A DNA stretch of 32,823 nucleotides from an uncultured Massilia sp. Its GTDB lineage: Bacteria > Pseudomonadota > Gammaproteobacteria > Burkholderiales > Burkholderiaceae_D. Shown piece by piece: positions 15,204 to 24,485 of this stretch (within the stretch, counting starts at the first letter, position 1; each line of letters begins with the position of its first letter). The position numbers were made by a program, and so were the translations under genes. The DNA is taken from positions 1 through 32,823 of the forward strand of contig CAJYQM010000414.1 in assembly GCA_913777025.1 (NCBI GenBank), given 5' to 3'. The notes beneath the pieces are model-generated. The model worked only from the letters and a program-made list of their open reading frames with translations. It searched no databases and was not told the origin of the DNA.

Positions 15204-16409
15204 ATGCCTTACCGTCGTCCCATCTCCCTTGCCGTCGAATGGGCACGCCGCGCCGCCGCCTGCACCCTGCTGCTGGGTGGCCTGGCGCATGCCGCCGGAC
15301 CGCAGCCGGTACTGCTGGGGATCGACGGCGAGTTCGGCCTGGACAACAGCACTTCGGCCCAGGCGGTCGAGCTGGGCATGCGCGCGGCCATCGACGAAAT
15401 CAACCGCGCCGGCGGCGTGCTGCACGGACGGCCGCTGCAGCTGGTGATCAAGGACCATCGCTCGATTCCCGCGCGCGGCATCCGCAACATCCAGGAATTC
15501 GCGAAGATGCCGGGCCTGGTGGCGGTGTTCGGCGGACGCTTTTCCCCTGTGGTGATCGAGGAGCTGCCGACGCTCAAGGCCACGCGCACGCTGTTCATGG
15601 CGCCCTGGTCCTCCGCCGACGACATCATCGACAACGAGATGCGGCCTAACTATGTCTACCGCCTGTCGCTGCGCGATTCGCTGGCCATGCCGCGGCTGCT
15701 GCAGGCGGCGAAGGCGCGCAAGCTGACGCACGTCGGGCTGCTGCTGACGAATACCTCATGGGGCCGCAGCAATGCCGCCGCGGCCGAACGCGCGCTGCCG
15801 CAGCTGCCCGGCATGAAGATCGTCGGCACCTCCTGGTACAACTGGCGCGACATGACCCTGGTCGACAAGTACCGGCAGCTGCGCGCGGCCGGCGCCGACG
15901 CCATCGTGCTGGTCGCCAACGACGACGAGGCCGCGGTGCTGGTGCGCGAGGTGGCGGCCCTGCCGAAGGAGCAACGCATCCCTATCCTCAGCCACTGGGG
16001 CGTGACCGGCGGCGAGTTCATCGCCCAGGCCGGGCCGGCACTGCAACAGGTCGACTTTTCCGTGATCCAGACCTTCAGCTTCTGGAAGGCCGATCCGGCG
16101 CGCGTGCGGCGCTTCCTGGCAAGCGCGGCGAAGGTATCGAAGGTGAAACGCATCGAGGACATCCAGGGCCCGGTGGGCGTGGCCCACGCCTACGACCTGA
16201 CCCACATCCTGGCGCGCGCGATCGACCTGGCCGGCAGCACCGAGCGCAGCGCCGTGCGCGATGCGCTGGAGCGGGTCGGCACGTACCATGGCCTGGTCAA
16301 GGATTATGCGCCGCCGTTCACGCCTGCGCGCCATGAAGCCCTCGGCCCGGAACAGCTGTTGATGGCGCGCTACCGCGCCGACGGCGTACTGGTCCCGGCG
16401 CCGAATTGA
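15204..16409 (+). CDS. ABC-type periplasmic ligand-binding protein (branched-chain amino acid/Leu-Ile-Val family)
   Basis: A 401-residue protein. A signal peptide is visible (RRAAACTLLLGGLAHA, cleavage near residue 29), then a type-I periplasmic binding fold of the Peripla_BP_6 kind: VLLGIDGEFGLDNSTSAQAV, AAIDEINRAGGVLHGRPLQLV, ALVAVFGG-like FGGRFSPVVIEE, LLTNTSWGRSN, and the hinge-proximal AGADAIVLVANDDEAAVLVREV. These proteins bind amino acids, amides or similar polar ligands in the periplasm. No permease or ATPase gene follows. Instead a membrane sensor kinase starts 2 nt after the stop. That suggests the protein presents its ligand to the kinase, as LuxP does for LuxQ or TorT for TorS. 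ATG 15204 is preferred over an upstream TTG; the Shine-Dalgarno is weak. Confidence 0.9.
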   Translation: MPYRRPISLAVEWARRAAACTLLLGGLAHAAGPQPVLLGIDGEFGLDNSTSAQAVELGMRAAIDEINRAGGVLHGRPLQLVIKDHRSIPARGIRNIQEFAKMPGLVAVFGGRFSPVVIEELPTLKATRTLFMAPWSSADDIIDNEMRPNYVYRLSLRDSLAMPRLLQAAKARKLTHVGLLLTNTSWGRSNAAAAERALPQLPGMKIVGTSWYNWRDMTLVDKYRQLRAAGADAIVLVANDDEAAVLVREVAALPKEQRIPILSHWGVTGGEFIAQAGPALQQVDFSVIQTFSFWKADPARVRRFLASAAKVSKVKRIEDIQGPVGVAHAYDLTHILARAIDLAGSTERSAVRDALERVGTYHGLVKDYAPPFTPARHEALGPEQLLMARYRADGVLVPAPN

Positions 16410-16411
16410 AG

Positions 16412-18847
16412 ATGGCGCCCATCCCCGAACTCGCCGGCGGCGCAAAGCCGGCCAGCCTGTCGCGCAGCTTTGCGATCGCAGCCGCGATCCTGACCGCGGC
16501 CGCCGTCCTCCTCATCTCGGTCGTCTCGTTCTGGCTGATCGACCGCCAGCGCGAACAGGCCAACGACCTGCTGCAGCAGCGCGAGGTCGCCTTCCATGCG
16601 GCCACCGTCGGCACCAACCTGGAAGCGCTGACCTCACGGCTGGCGGAAGTGGCCAACAGCCCGATCCTGGCCAACGCCCTGGTCGATAGCGCCGGCAAGG
16701 AGACCTACCTGCGGCCCTACCTGCACGGCCTGCGCCAGATCAACGGCATCCGCCTGCAGCTGGTCTTCACGGATTTCGAAGGCACCCCGATCGCGGACAA
16801 CGGCACCGCCGGCATCACGCCGGATGACCTGGCCTGGCTGCGCACGCGCATCGACAGCGGCGACGAGCGCGCCGCCCTGCGCACCGGCCCGCAGGGCGAG
16901 GAACTGGTCGGCGTGAACCTGCTGCGCTATTCGCGCACGCGCACGCCGGAAGGCGCGCTGATGTTCAAGGTACGCCTGGCCGACCTGAAACCGGTACCGT
17001 GGGCGGTGTTTGGCGGTGCCGGCGCGCGCCCGGACCACGATGAAAGCATCGCCGCCGACGTGCCGCTGCCGCCGCGCCTTGCCCACCTGCACATGGCGCT
17101 GCGCGAGGACGCCGAGCGCCTGGCCGCGCCGATGGTCGGGCCGGGCCCGCAATACCTGGCGATCCTGGCCGCCGCCGCGCTGCTGGCGCTGGTGGTGTTC
17201 CTGCTGGCCTCGCGCCTGGCGATGAACCTGACGCGCGACCTGCGCCGCCTCGAAACCTTCTCCGGCAGCCTGGGCGACGGCGACGGCGGCAAAGCGCAGC
17301 GCGCACCGCTGGTCGGCAGCCGCGAGGTGGTCAGCCTGGCCGGCGCCATCAACCGCATGCTGGACCGCCTGTACGACCAGCACGCGCGCCTGGAAGCCGA
17401 GCGGCGCCGCTTCCTGCAACTGTCCAACAACATTCCGCAACTGGTATGGATGGCCGACCCGGACGGCACCATCACCTGGTTCAACGAGCGCTGGTACGAA
17501 TACACGGGCACCACGCCCGAGACCATGTCGCCGCAGGACTGGCGCCGCTTCCACGACCCGGCCATCATGCCGGCCGTGATGCAGCGCTGGAACGAGGCGC
17601 TGGCGCAGGGTGAGATGGCGCAGATGACCTTCCCGCTGCGCGGCGCCGACGGCCATTTCCGCAGCTTCTTCGCCTCGGTGGCGCCGCTGCGCGATACGAA
17701 CGGGCGCATCGTCCAGTGGTTCGGTACCGGCACCGACGTGAGCGACCTGGAACGCGCCGAACGCGCGCTGCGCTACAGCGAGGACCGCCTGCGCCAGGGC
17801 CTGGTGGCGGCCCGCATGGCGGTGTGGGAACGCGATCCGGGCACCGGCGAGGTGAGCTTCTCGGCCAACCTGCACAGCGTGTTCGGCAAGGACTGGCGTA
17901 ACGTCAGCGAGGTGTGGGACCTGTACCACCCGGACGACCGCCAGATGGTGCTCGACTGCCACGCCCAGGTGATGCGCGACGGCGGCGACTACCACCTGAC
18001 GCCGCGCGTCGTGCGCGCCGACGACGGCAGCGTCGCCTGGATCGACCTGCGCGGCCGCCTCGGCCCCGGCATCGACGGACGCACCGTGGTGCATGCGGTC
18101 GCCATCGACATTACCGAGCGCAAGCGCGCCGAGGAAGCCCTGCGCCTGGCAGACCGCCGCAAGGACGAATTCCTGGCGATGCTGGCGCACGAGCTGCGCA
18201 ACCCGCTGGCACCGATCGCCAGCGCGGCCGACATGCTGCGCATCGCCTACGCCAGCGAGGCGCGCATCAAGCAGGTCAGCGACATCGTCGCGCGCCAGGT
18301 CGCCCACATGCGCCGCCTGGTGGACGACCTGCTGGACGTATCGCGGGTGACGCGCGGCCTGGTGACGGTGGCGCGCGCCCCGCTCGACCTGGGCCGCGTG
18401 GTGGTCGAGGCGATCGAGCAATCGCGCCCGCTGGTCGACACGCGCCGGCACCAGCTGGAGGTGGAACTGGCGCCGTCCGCGGCGCCGCTGATGGTGGACG
18501 GCGACCACACGCGCCTGGTGCAGGTGGTGACCAACCTGCTGACCAACGCCGCCAAGTACACGCCGGAAGGCGGCCGCGTCAAGGTGCGCCTGGAAGCGTC
18601 GGACGGCGAGGCCGTGCTGACCGTGCACGACAACGGCAGCGGCATCGGCCCCGACCTGCTGCCGGCGATCTTCGACCTGTTCACCCAGGGCTCGCGCACC
18701 CTCGACCGCGCCCAGGGCGGCCTCGGCCTGGGCCTGGCGCTGGTACGCAAGCTGGTCGAACTGCATGGCGGCAGCGTCGGCGCCGCCAGCCCGGGACAGG
18801 GCCAGGGCAGCACCTTCACCGTCAGGCTGCCGCTGCTGCCGGCCTGA
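16412..18847 (+). CDS. transmembrane sensor histidine kinase with two PAS domains
   Basis: An 811-residue kinase. It has TM1 (about 20-43), a roughly 200-residue periplasmic sensor region, TM2 (about 247-267), HAMP (about 270-322), PAS1 (about 333-447; NNIPQLVWMADPDGTITWFN and GTGTDVSD) and PAS2 (about 455-570). HisKA follows with phospho-acceptor His593 in LAHELRNPLAPI, then HATPase_c with N-box VVTNLLTNAAKYTPEGG, G1 DNGSGI and G2 GGLGLGLAL. The chain ends right after the ATPase domain, so there is no receiver or Hpt module. No response regulator is adjacent, so the partner must be elsewhere. It follows the periplasmic binding protein gene by 2 nt (a TTG at 16406 would even overlap it), implying one signalling unit. 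The ligand is unknown. Confidence 0.93.
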   Translation: MAPIPELAGGAKPASLSRSFAIAAAILTAAAVLLISVVSFWLIDRQREQANDLLQQREVAFHAATVGTNLEALTSRLAEVANSPILANALVDSAGKETYLRPYLHGLRQINGIRLQLVFTDFEGTPIADNGTAGITPDDLAWLRTRIDSGDERAALRTGPQGEELVGVNLLRYSRTRTPEGALMFKVRLADLKPVPWAVFGGAGARPDHDESIAADVPLPPRLAHLHMALREDAERLAAPMVGPGPQYLAILAAAALLALVVFLLASRLAMNLTRDLRRLETFSGSLGDGDGGKAQRAPLVGSREVVSLAGAINRMLDRLYDQHARLEAERRRFLQLSNNIPQLVWMADPDGTITWFNERWYEYTGTTPETMSPQDWRRFHDPAIMPAVMQRWNEALAQGEMAQMTFPLRGADGHFRSFFASVAPLRDTNGRIVQWFGTGTDVSDLERAERALRYSEDRLRQGLVAARMAVWERDPGTGEVSFSANLHSVFGKDWRNVSEVWDLYHPDDRQMVLDCHAQVMRDGGDYHLTPRVVRADDGSVAWIDLRGRLGPGIDGRTVVHAVAIDITERKRAEEALRLADRRKDEFLAMLAHELRNPLAPIASAADMLRIAYASEARIKQVSDIVARQVAHMRRLVDDLLDVSRVTRGLVTVARAPLDLGRVVVEAIEQSRPLVDTRRHQLEVELAPSAAPLMVDGDHTRLVQVVTNLLTNAAKYTPEGGRVKVRLEASDGEAVLTVHDNGSGIGPDLLPAIFDLFTQGSRTLDRAQGGLGLGLALVRKLVELHGGSVGAASPGQGQGSTFTVRLPLLPA

Positions 18848-18897
18848 CCAGCACCTCACCCCAAAGTTGCAGCGCGGCACTGGTTTGACGCTGTGCC

Positions 18898-18934
18898 GGA
18901 TTCGTTGGAACATGGGGCCATCGTCAACGAATCC
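18898..18934. promoter_or_regulatory. 10-bp perfect inverted repeat just upstream of uvsE
   Basis: GGATTCGTTG (18898-18907) and CAACGAATCC (18925-18934) are exact reverse complements separated by 17 bp, ending 9 bp before the proposed ATG at 18944. In RNA they would form a 10-bp stem close to the start codon. As DNA the arms could be an operator. A TTGACG hexamer (about 18884-18889) with a weak GAACAT 17 bp on could make a promoter overlapping the left arm. If translation instead starts at GTG 18893, the repeat is coding. Confidence 0.4.
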
Positions 18935-18943
18935 TGTCGCCCC

Positions 18944-19852
18944 ATGTCTCCCGAGCTCGGCCTGGTCTGCATCACCGTATCCAAGGACATCCGCTACCGC
19001 ACGGTCACGCGCAAGCGCCTGCTCGAGCAGTCGGATGCCGGCCAGCGCAAGCTGCTGGACGACATCTACCGCGACAACATACAGACCCTGGACGACGCCC
19101 TCTCCTACTGCCAGCGCGAAGGCATCCGGCTGTACCGCATGCCGTCCTCGATCTTCCCCTTCTTCGACGAGGACATCGGCCGCGAGGTGATGCAGCCCCT
19201 GGCACCGGCGCTGGCGCGCACCGGCGAGCGCGCGACCCGGCTCGGCCTGCGCCTGGTGATGCACCCGGACCAGTTCGTGGTGCTCAGCTCCGACTCGCCC
19301 GAGGTGGTCGCCAACAGCGTCAAGATCCTGCAGATGCACGCCGACATCATGGACGGCTTGCGGCAGCCGCGTTCCCCGTGGGCGCTGCTCGAGGTCCACG
19401 GCGGCAAGGCGAATCGCAGCGACGAGCTGGTGGCGCGCATCCGGGAACTGCCCGACGCGATCCGTACCCGCCTGTGCCTCGAGAACGACGAATACGCGTA
19501 CAGCGCCGCCGAGATCCACGATGTGTGCGTGCGCAGCGGCGTGCCGATGATCTTCGACGCCCACCACCATATCGTGCATGAAAAGCTGTCGAGCTACGAC
19601 GACCCGAGCGTGGCCGAGATGCTGGCGAAGGCGCGCGCCACCTGGACCGAGCCGGCGCACCAGGTCGTGCACATCTCGAACGGCCGCGAAGACTTCAACG
19701 ACCGCCAGCATTCGGACCTGATCGCGACCATGCCGGCGTCGTACGCCGGCGCGCCCTGGATCGAGATCGAGGCCAAGCTGAAGGAAGAGGCGATCGCCGG
19801 CCTGCGCGCCTGGCAGGCCGTGCAGGCCGGCCAGGCGGCCGTGGTCGGATAA
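18944..19852 (+). CDS. uvsE: UV damage endonuclease UvsE/UvdE family
   Basis: A 302-residue TIM-barrel endonuclease of the UVDE family, which nicks DNA 5' of UV photoproducts and starts an excision pathway independent of UvrABC. Metal-binding and signature motifs are all visible: LYRMPSSIFPF (64-74), MHPDQF with His107, LLEVHGGKANR with His152, LCLENDEYAY with Glu180, IFDAHHHIVHE with Asp205 and His207-209, VVHISNGRED with His243, HSDLI with His256, and WIEIEAKLKEEAI with Glu274/Glu276. Length fits the family. ATG 18944 directly precedes the first conserved strand (LGLVCITVSKD); a GTG at 18893 would add 17 residues. Neither has a clear Shine-Dalgarno. It converges with the aldo/keto reductase (7 bp between stops). 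Confidence 0.92.
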   Translation: MSPELGLVCITVSKDIRYRTVTRKRLLEQSDAGQRKLLDDIYRDNIQTLDDALSYCQREGIRLYRMPSSIFPFFDEDIGREVMQPLAPALARTGERATRLGLRLVMHPDQFVVLSSDSPEVVANSVKILQMHADIMDGLRQPRSPWALLEVHGGKANRSDELVARIRELPDAIRTRLCLENDEYAYSAAEIHDVCVRSGVPMIFDAHHHIVHEKLSSYDDPSVAEMLAKARATWTEPAHQVVHISNGREDFNDRQHSDLIATMPASYAGAPWIEIEAKLKEEAIAGLRAWQAVQAGQAAVVG

Positions 19853-19859
19853 AACGGTA

Positions 19860-20849
<990 letters not shown>

Positions 20850-20887
20850 CGTGTACTCCGTCGTGGCTGGCCCTGCGGCCTGGTAAC

Positions 20888-21919
20888 CTACGATACCGCC
20901 TTTGCGGCGGTGCCGGCACACGGTTCCGGACGGACCGCCGTGCCGGGCCCGAACCCGGAGGCTTCATGCAAGCCGTCCTTCAGGAAGTACAGCGGCCGCC
21001 GCTTGCTCTCGTTGAACATGCGCGCCAGGTATTCCCCGATGATGCCGATGCCCAGCAGCTGCAGTCCACCGAGGAACATCACCGCGGTCAGCAGCGATGG
21101 GTAGCCCGGCACCGGATTGCCGAACATGAGGGTGCGCAGCACGATGTACAGGCCATAGCCGAACGCGCCGAGCGCGCTGGCCAGGCCGACATAGGTCGCC
21201 GCCTTGAGCGGCACCGAGGTGAACGAGGTGATCCCTTCCAGCGCAAAATTCCACAGCCTCCAGTAATTCCACTTGGTGGCGCCGGCATGGCGCGGCGCGC
21301 GGCGGTACGGCACCGCGACCTGCGGATAGCCGATCCACGCGAACAACCCCTTCATGAAGCGGTGCTGCTCGCGCATGCTGCACACGGCGCGCACCGCGCG
21401 CCGGCTGAGCAGGCGGAAGTCGCCCGTGTCTTCCGGGATGCGCACCCGGCTCATCTTCCCGATCAAGCGGTAGAACAGGAAGGCCGTCAGCCGCTTTGCC
21501 GCGCTCTCGCCATCGCGGCTGGTGCGCCGCGCGTACACGACGTCGTAGCCGTCGCGCCAGTGCGCGACCAGTTCGGGAATCAGCTCGGGCGGATCCTGCA
21601 GGTCGGCGTCGATCACGACCACGGCATCGGCGTCGGCGTGGTCCAGGCCCGCCGTGAGCGCGATCTCCTTGCCGAAGTTGCGCGACAGGTCGACCAGCAT
21701 CACGCGCGCGTCGCCTTCGGCCAGGCAGCGGATGATCTCGAGGGTGTCGTCGGTGCTGCCGTCGTTGACGTAGATGACATGGCTGGACAGGTCCAGGCCG
21801 TCGAGCACCGCTGTCATGCGCGCGTGGAATGCGGGCAGCACGGCCTGTTCGTTAAAGACCGGCACCACGACCGCCAGCGTCTTGCGCAGGCGCGCCTGCT
21901 CCAGTTCATTGAGCTGCAT
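20888..21919 (-). CDS. GT2 glycosyltransferase, polyprenyl-phosphate type (DPM1/GtrB-like)
   Basis: A 343-residue inner-membrane glycosyltransferase. The GT-A domain shows VVVPVFNEQ, the nucleotide-binding VNDGSTDDT (Asp53) and the metal-binding [13 protein letters not shown] (Asp104/Asp106). [17 protein letters not shown] and [11 protein letters not shown] follow. Two C-terminal transmembrane helices (about 228-255 and 265-292) precede [20 protein letters not shown]. This is the layout of GtrB, ArnC and bacterial DPM1-like enzymes, which move a sugar from a nucleotide to undecaprenyl phosphate on the cytoplasmic face. The sugar is unknown. ATG 21919 has AGGA 7 nt before it; a TTG two codons earlier is less likely. 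It is the third gene of a probable glycan operon. Confidence 0.93.
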   Translation of the reverse strand: MQLNELEQARLRKTLAVVVPVFNEQAVLPAFHARMTAVLDGLDLSSHVIYVNDGSTDDTLEIIRCLAEGDARVMLVDLSRNFGKEIALTAGLDHADADAVVVIDADLQDPPELIPELVAHWRDGYDVVYARRTSRDGESAAKRLTAFLFYRLIGKMSRVRIPEDTGDFRLLSRRAVRAVCSMREQHRFMKGLFAWIGYPQVAVPYRRAPRHAGATKWNYWRLWNFALEGITSFTSVPLKAATYVGLASALGAFGYGLYIVLRTLMFGNPVPGYPSLLTAVMFLGGLQLLGIGIIGEYLARMFNESKRRPLYFLKDGLHEASGFGPGTAVRPEPCAGTAAKAVS

Positions 21920-21940
21920 GTTCAAGTCCTCCGGCCGGGG

Positions 21941-22696
21941 CTAGACGCCGTGCGCCACGTAATACTGGGTCCACAACAGGCTCCGGCCCAGGCCTTCGCG
22001 TGCGCGCGCCTCCAGCCGCTGCGCCAGGCGCAAGCCGCGCGCGCCGCCGAATTCGGCGATCAGCGGCAGGTACACCCCCGAACGGTGCTGTTCGGCGATC
22101 TCGAAGCCGGCCTCGCGCAATTGGCGCTGCATCGTGCGCGCCGTCATCAGGTTGACATGGCCGGTTTCCAGCACCGGCTCGCGGTAGATGCGGCGTACCA
22201 GCTGGATCAGCCCGGGCAGGATCGCGATCTTGGCCGCCAGCTCGAGCGGGCTGTAACGCTGCGGGGTCGACAGCACCAGCACGCCGCCCGGCTTGAGCAG
22301 GCGCCGCATGCCGCGCAGCGCCGCGGCCGAATCCGGAATATGCTCGATCACCTCGGTGCACAGCACCAGGTCGAAGCTGTGAGCCGGCAGCGCCGTCGCG
22401 CAGATGTCGTCGCGCACCAGTTCCAGGTTCGGCACGGTCCCGCGCAGCCGGGCGGCGTGCCGCAGGTAGGCGGCTTCGATGTCGGCCGCGACCACCTGGC
22501 CGGACAGTGTGGCGAGCACCGGCAGGTAGACGCCGCAGCCGGGCCCCACCTCGAGCGTCCGGCCGCCCGGCCGCGCATGGCGCTGCAGCGCGGCGATGAT
22601 CCAGTCGCGCCGCGCGCAGTGCAGCCAGCGCCGGGTCGGGTTGCCGGACCGGTACAGGGTCTCCTGCAGCGCCACCAGTTCGGACGGGGATGCCAT
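21941..22696 (-). CDS. class I SAM-dependent methyltransferase
   Basis: A 251-residue methyltransferase. The SAM-binding motif I is LEVGPGCGVYLPVL (residues 48-61). Motif II has VAADIEAAYLRHA, followed by NLELVRDDI, and the post-motif FDLVLCTEVIEHIPDSAAALRGM and LLKPGGVLVLSTP. The layout matches Methyltransf_11/25-type enzymes commonly placed in polysaccharide and lipid-glycan clusters. The substrate is unknown. Start 22696 is well supported by AGGAGG 5 nt upstream. It lies 11 nt after the membrane-protein gene and 21 nt before the GT2 gene, so the three are almost certainly co-transcribed. The C-terminal LLWTQYYVAHGV has no recognised role. Confidence 0.9.
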   Translation of the reverse strand: MASPSELVALQETLYRSGNPTRRWLHCARRDWIIAALQRHARPGGRTLEVGPGCGVYLPVLATLSGQVVAADIEAAYLRHAARLRGTVPNLELVRDDICATALPAHSFDLVLCTEVIEHIPDSAAALRGMRRLLKPGGVLVLSTPQRYSPLELAAKIAILPGLIQLVRRIYREPVLETGHVNLMTARTMQRQLREAGFEIAEQHRSGVYLPLIAEFGGARGLRLAQRLEARAREGLGRSLLWTQYYVAHGV

Positions 22697-22707
22697 GCCT
22701 GCCTCCT

Positions 22708-24207
22708 TCAAGGGGTGCGCGCCGGATGGCGCTGGAGTACCGAGCGGTGCCCGTCGCGGTAGACCTCGCGGAAGACCCCATCGGCCAGCAGCAGCTGCCG
22801 GAGCGGCGCGTCGAGCGGCAGCACGGCCAGGTCGACGGCCAGGCGGTCGAACTTCGCCTTCCAGTCCGCCGCGCCACCGTAGACCTGCAGGTAGTCTGCG
22901 ATGAAACGGTCGCCGTACACGTCGGCGCGGCCATCGACGACCACCTTGAAGCGCGGCGCCAGCCGGTAGATCAGGTAGCCGCCGTCGCCGTAGCTGTTGA
23001 ACAGCCGGGTGCCGGCGCCGTGCGCGGCGATGAAATCGGCGGCGCCGCGCGGCTCGACCCCGGCGCCGTCCGCGTGCGCGCCGCGCAGGCACGCCGGCAG
23101 GCACAGCACGACGGCGGCCGCAAGCACCCAGTTGACGGCGACTTCGCGCCGGCCGAGGTCCTTGTGGACGCCGCGCCGCACCAGGTACCAGCGCACCGGC
23201 GCCAGGCTGCGCGTCCAGGCGGCGAGAAAGGCAAGCGGCCCGCTGGCCAGCGCCAGCGCGATCGACGGCACCAGCACCAGCACCGCCAGCGGCATATGGC
23301 GTGCGGAGATGCAGCCGCCCGCGGCAAAGACCAGCGGCAGCGCCGCTTCGGTCAGGTCGGGCTTGCGCCTGGCGTAGATCCACGCCATCGGGAATAGCAG
23401 CACCAGCGCGAGATAGGCCTTCGGCCCGAACTGGTGGAAATCGGGGCTCTGCCACTCCTGGATGACGGCGTTGACCGTCATCCCGAGCACCTGGAACGGA
23501 TAGGCCCAGCGCTCGAACAGTCCCGGATTCGCCAGGCTGGCCAGCAGCACCAGGCCCGCCACGGCGCTCAAGCGCACCAGGCGCTGCTTGCGGAACGGGT
23601 CGCGCACCGGCGCGGCGGCCCAAACTACCCACTCGCAGGCGGCGAACAGCAGGACCATGACGATACCGATCGCATAGGCGGCATGCGCGTTCACCCAGAC
23701 CATCATCAGCGGCGGCAATACCCACAGCGCACGGGTGGCCGCGGCGTACTTGAAGCCGAGCAGGACCAGCAGGCAGAGGGCCAGGAACAGGTAAGTGAGC
23801 ATCTGCGGCCGCGGCGCCATGCAGCCGGCCATGACCACGATCCCCGGCACCGCCGGTATCCACGCCGCCGCGTCCGATCCGCCGACCCAGCGCGCCGCGC
23901 CGTACGCCAGCCCGAGGGCGGCCATGGCCAGGGCGACGGTCAGGACCTCGACGGCGCCCTCCCCGCCCGCGGCGAAGACGCCGTACAGCAGCACTTCGAA
24001 CAGCCATTCGTGCAGCACCCAGGGCTGGCTGTCGCGGGTGAACGAGAACACGTCGCCGGCCGGCAGCGCGCGATGCGCGACGATGGTGTCGCCGGTCTTC
24101 AGGTGCCAGAAGTAATCCGGGTCGGTGGGCTGGAACAGCGACAGCAGCACGATGAACAGGACGATACCGACCACGCCGGTCTTGCTGAGCTGCAGGTAGC
24201 GCATCAT
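22708..24207 (-). CDS. polytopic membrane protein, GT-C-like (possible lipid-linked sugar transferase)
   Basis: A 499-residue protein with roughly ten hydrophobic segments in the first 400 residues, then a soluble C-terminal portion (about 400-499). The first loop is distinctive: FQPTDPDYFWHLKTGD, then AHRALPAGDVFSFT, and WVLHEWLFEVLLYGVF. An acidic D-P-D-x-x-W-H loop after TM1 is reminiscent of GT-C glycosyltransferases, which use lipid-phosphate sugars on the periplasmic side. The C-terminal part (GYLIYRLAPRFKVVVDGR) resembles the tail of uncharacterised membrane proteins of this kind. Function is inferred from the loop and from the downstream polyprenyl-phosphate glycosyltransferase. Two adjacent ATGs (24207, 24204) could start it; the Shine-Dalgarno is weak and the upstream open frame looks non-coding. 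Confidence 0.75.
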   Translation of the reverse strand: MMRYLQLSKTGVVGIVLFIVLLSLFQPTDPDYFWHLKTGDTIVAHRALPAGDVFSFTRDSQPWVLHEWLFEVLLYGVFAAGGEGAVEVLTVALAMAALGLAYGAARWVGGSDAAAWIPAVPGIVVMAGCMAPRPQMLTYLFLALCLLVLLGFKYAAATRALWVLPPLMMVWVNAHAAYAIGIVMVLLFAACEWVVWAAAPVRDPFRKQRLVRLSAVAGLVLLASLANPGLFERWAYPFQVLGMTVNAVIQEWQSPDFHQFGPKAYLALVLLFPMAWIYARRKPDLTEAALPLVFAAGGCISARHMPLAVLVLVPSIALALASGPLAFLAAWTRSLAPVRWYLVRRGVHKDLGRREVAVNWVLAAAVVLCLPACLRGAHADGAGVEPRGAADFIAAHGAGTRLFNSYGDGGYLIYRLAPRFKVVVDGRADVYGDRFIADYLQVYGGAADWKAKFDRLAVDLAVLPLDAPLRQLLLADGVFREVYRDGHRSVLQRHPARTP

Positions 24208-24318
24208 CGTCGCAGGGTGGGCTCGTGGGTGGAACAGGCATTCTGCCGTGCCCGGCACGCAAGAATAATGACTAAAGGCAACGTTTATCTCGGCCGACGT
24301 TATGTCTACATCGACATG

Positions 24319-24367
24319 ATTCACGCTCAATATGCATGACATTCAGAATGTGAATTAGGCTTTCACA
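24319..24367. promoter_or_regulatory. cluster of TTCAC/GTGAA half-sites in a divergent intergenic region
   Basis: The 278-bp gap 24208-24485 separates the glycan operon from the bestrophin gene and is clearly AT-richer than its neighbours. Within it ATTCAC (24319-24324), GTGAAT (24350-24355) and TTCACA (24362-24367) recur. TGTGAA (24349-24354) and TTCACA form a 6-bp inverted repeat with a 7-bp spacer, and CATTC-A-GAATG (24340-24350) overlaps it. Such clustering between divergent genes suggests a regulator site. The arms are short and chance is not excluded. The TGTGA-TCACA spacing is 9 rather than the 6 bp of CRP. Confidence 0.3.
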
Positions 24368-24485
24368 GTGCAAGCGTCCACAATGGGCGATCTCGTCCTC
24401 TCCGGGCGGGAATACAGTGAAACACCGTTGAGAGCATGAGTCATCGAATTCCAAGCTCGCACCTCGCTTGCGCGGAGGGCCTGGC

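Noticed and set aside
16634-19711. 1025-codon minus-strand open frame spanning the kinase and uvsE
   Set aside because: It crosses two well-supported plus-strand genes and their intergenic gap, and its product is low-complexity without motifs; an antisense GC artefact.
24349-24367. CRP-binding site (TGTGA...TCACA)
   Set aside because: The half-sites are separated by 9 bp rather than 6, so the geometry is wrong for a CRP dimer.
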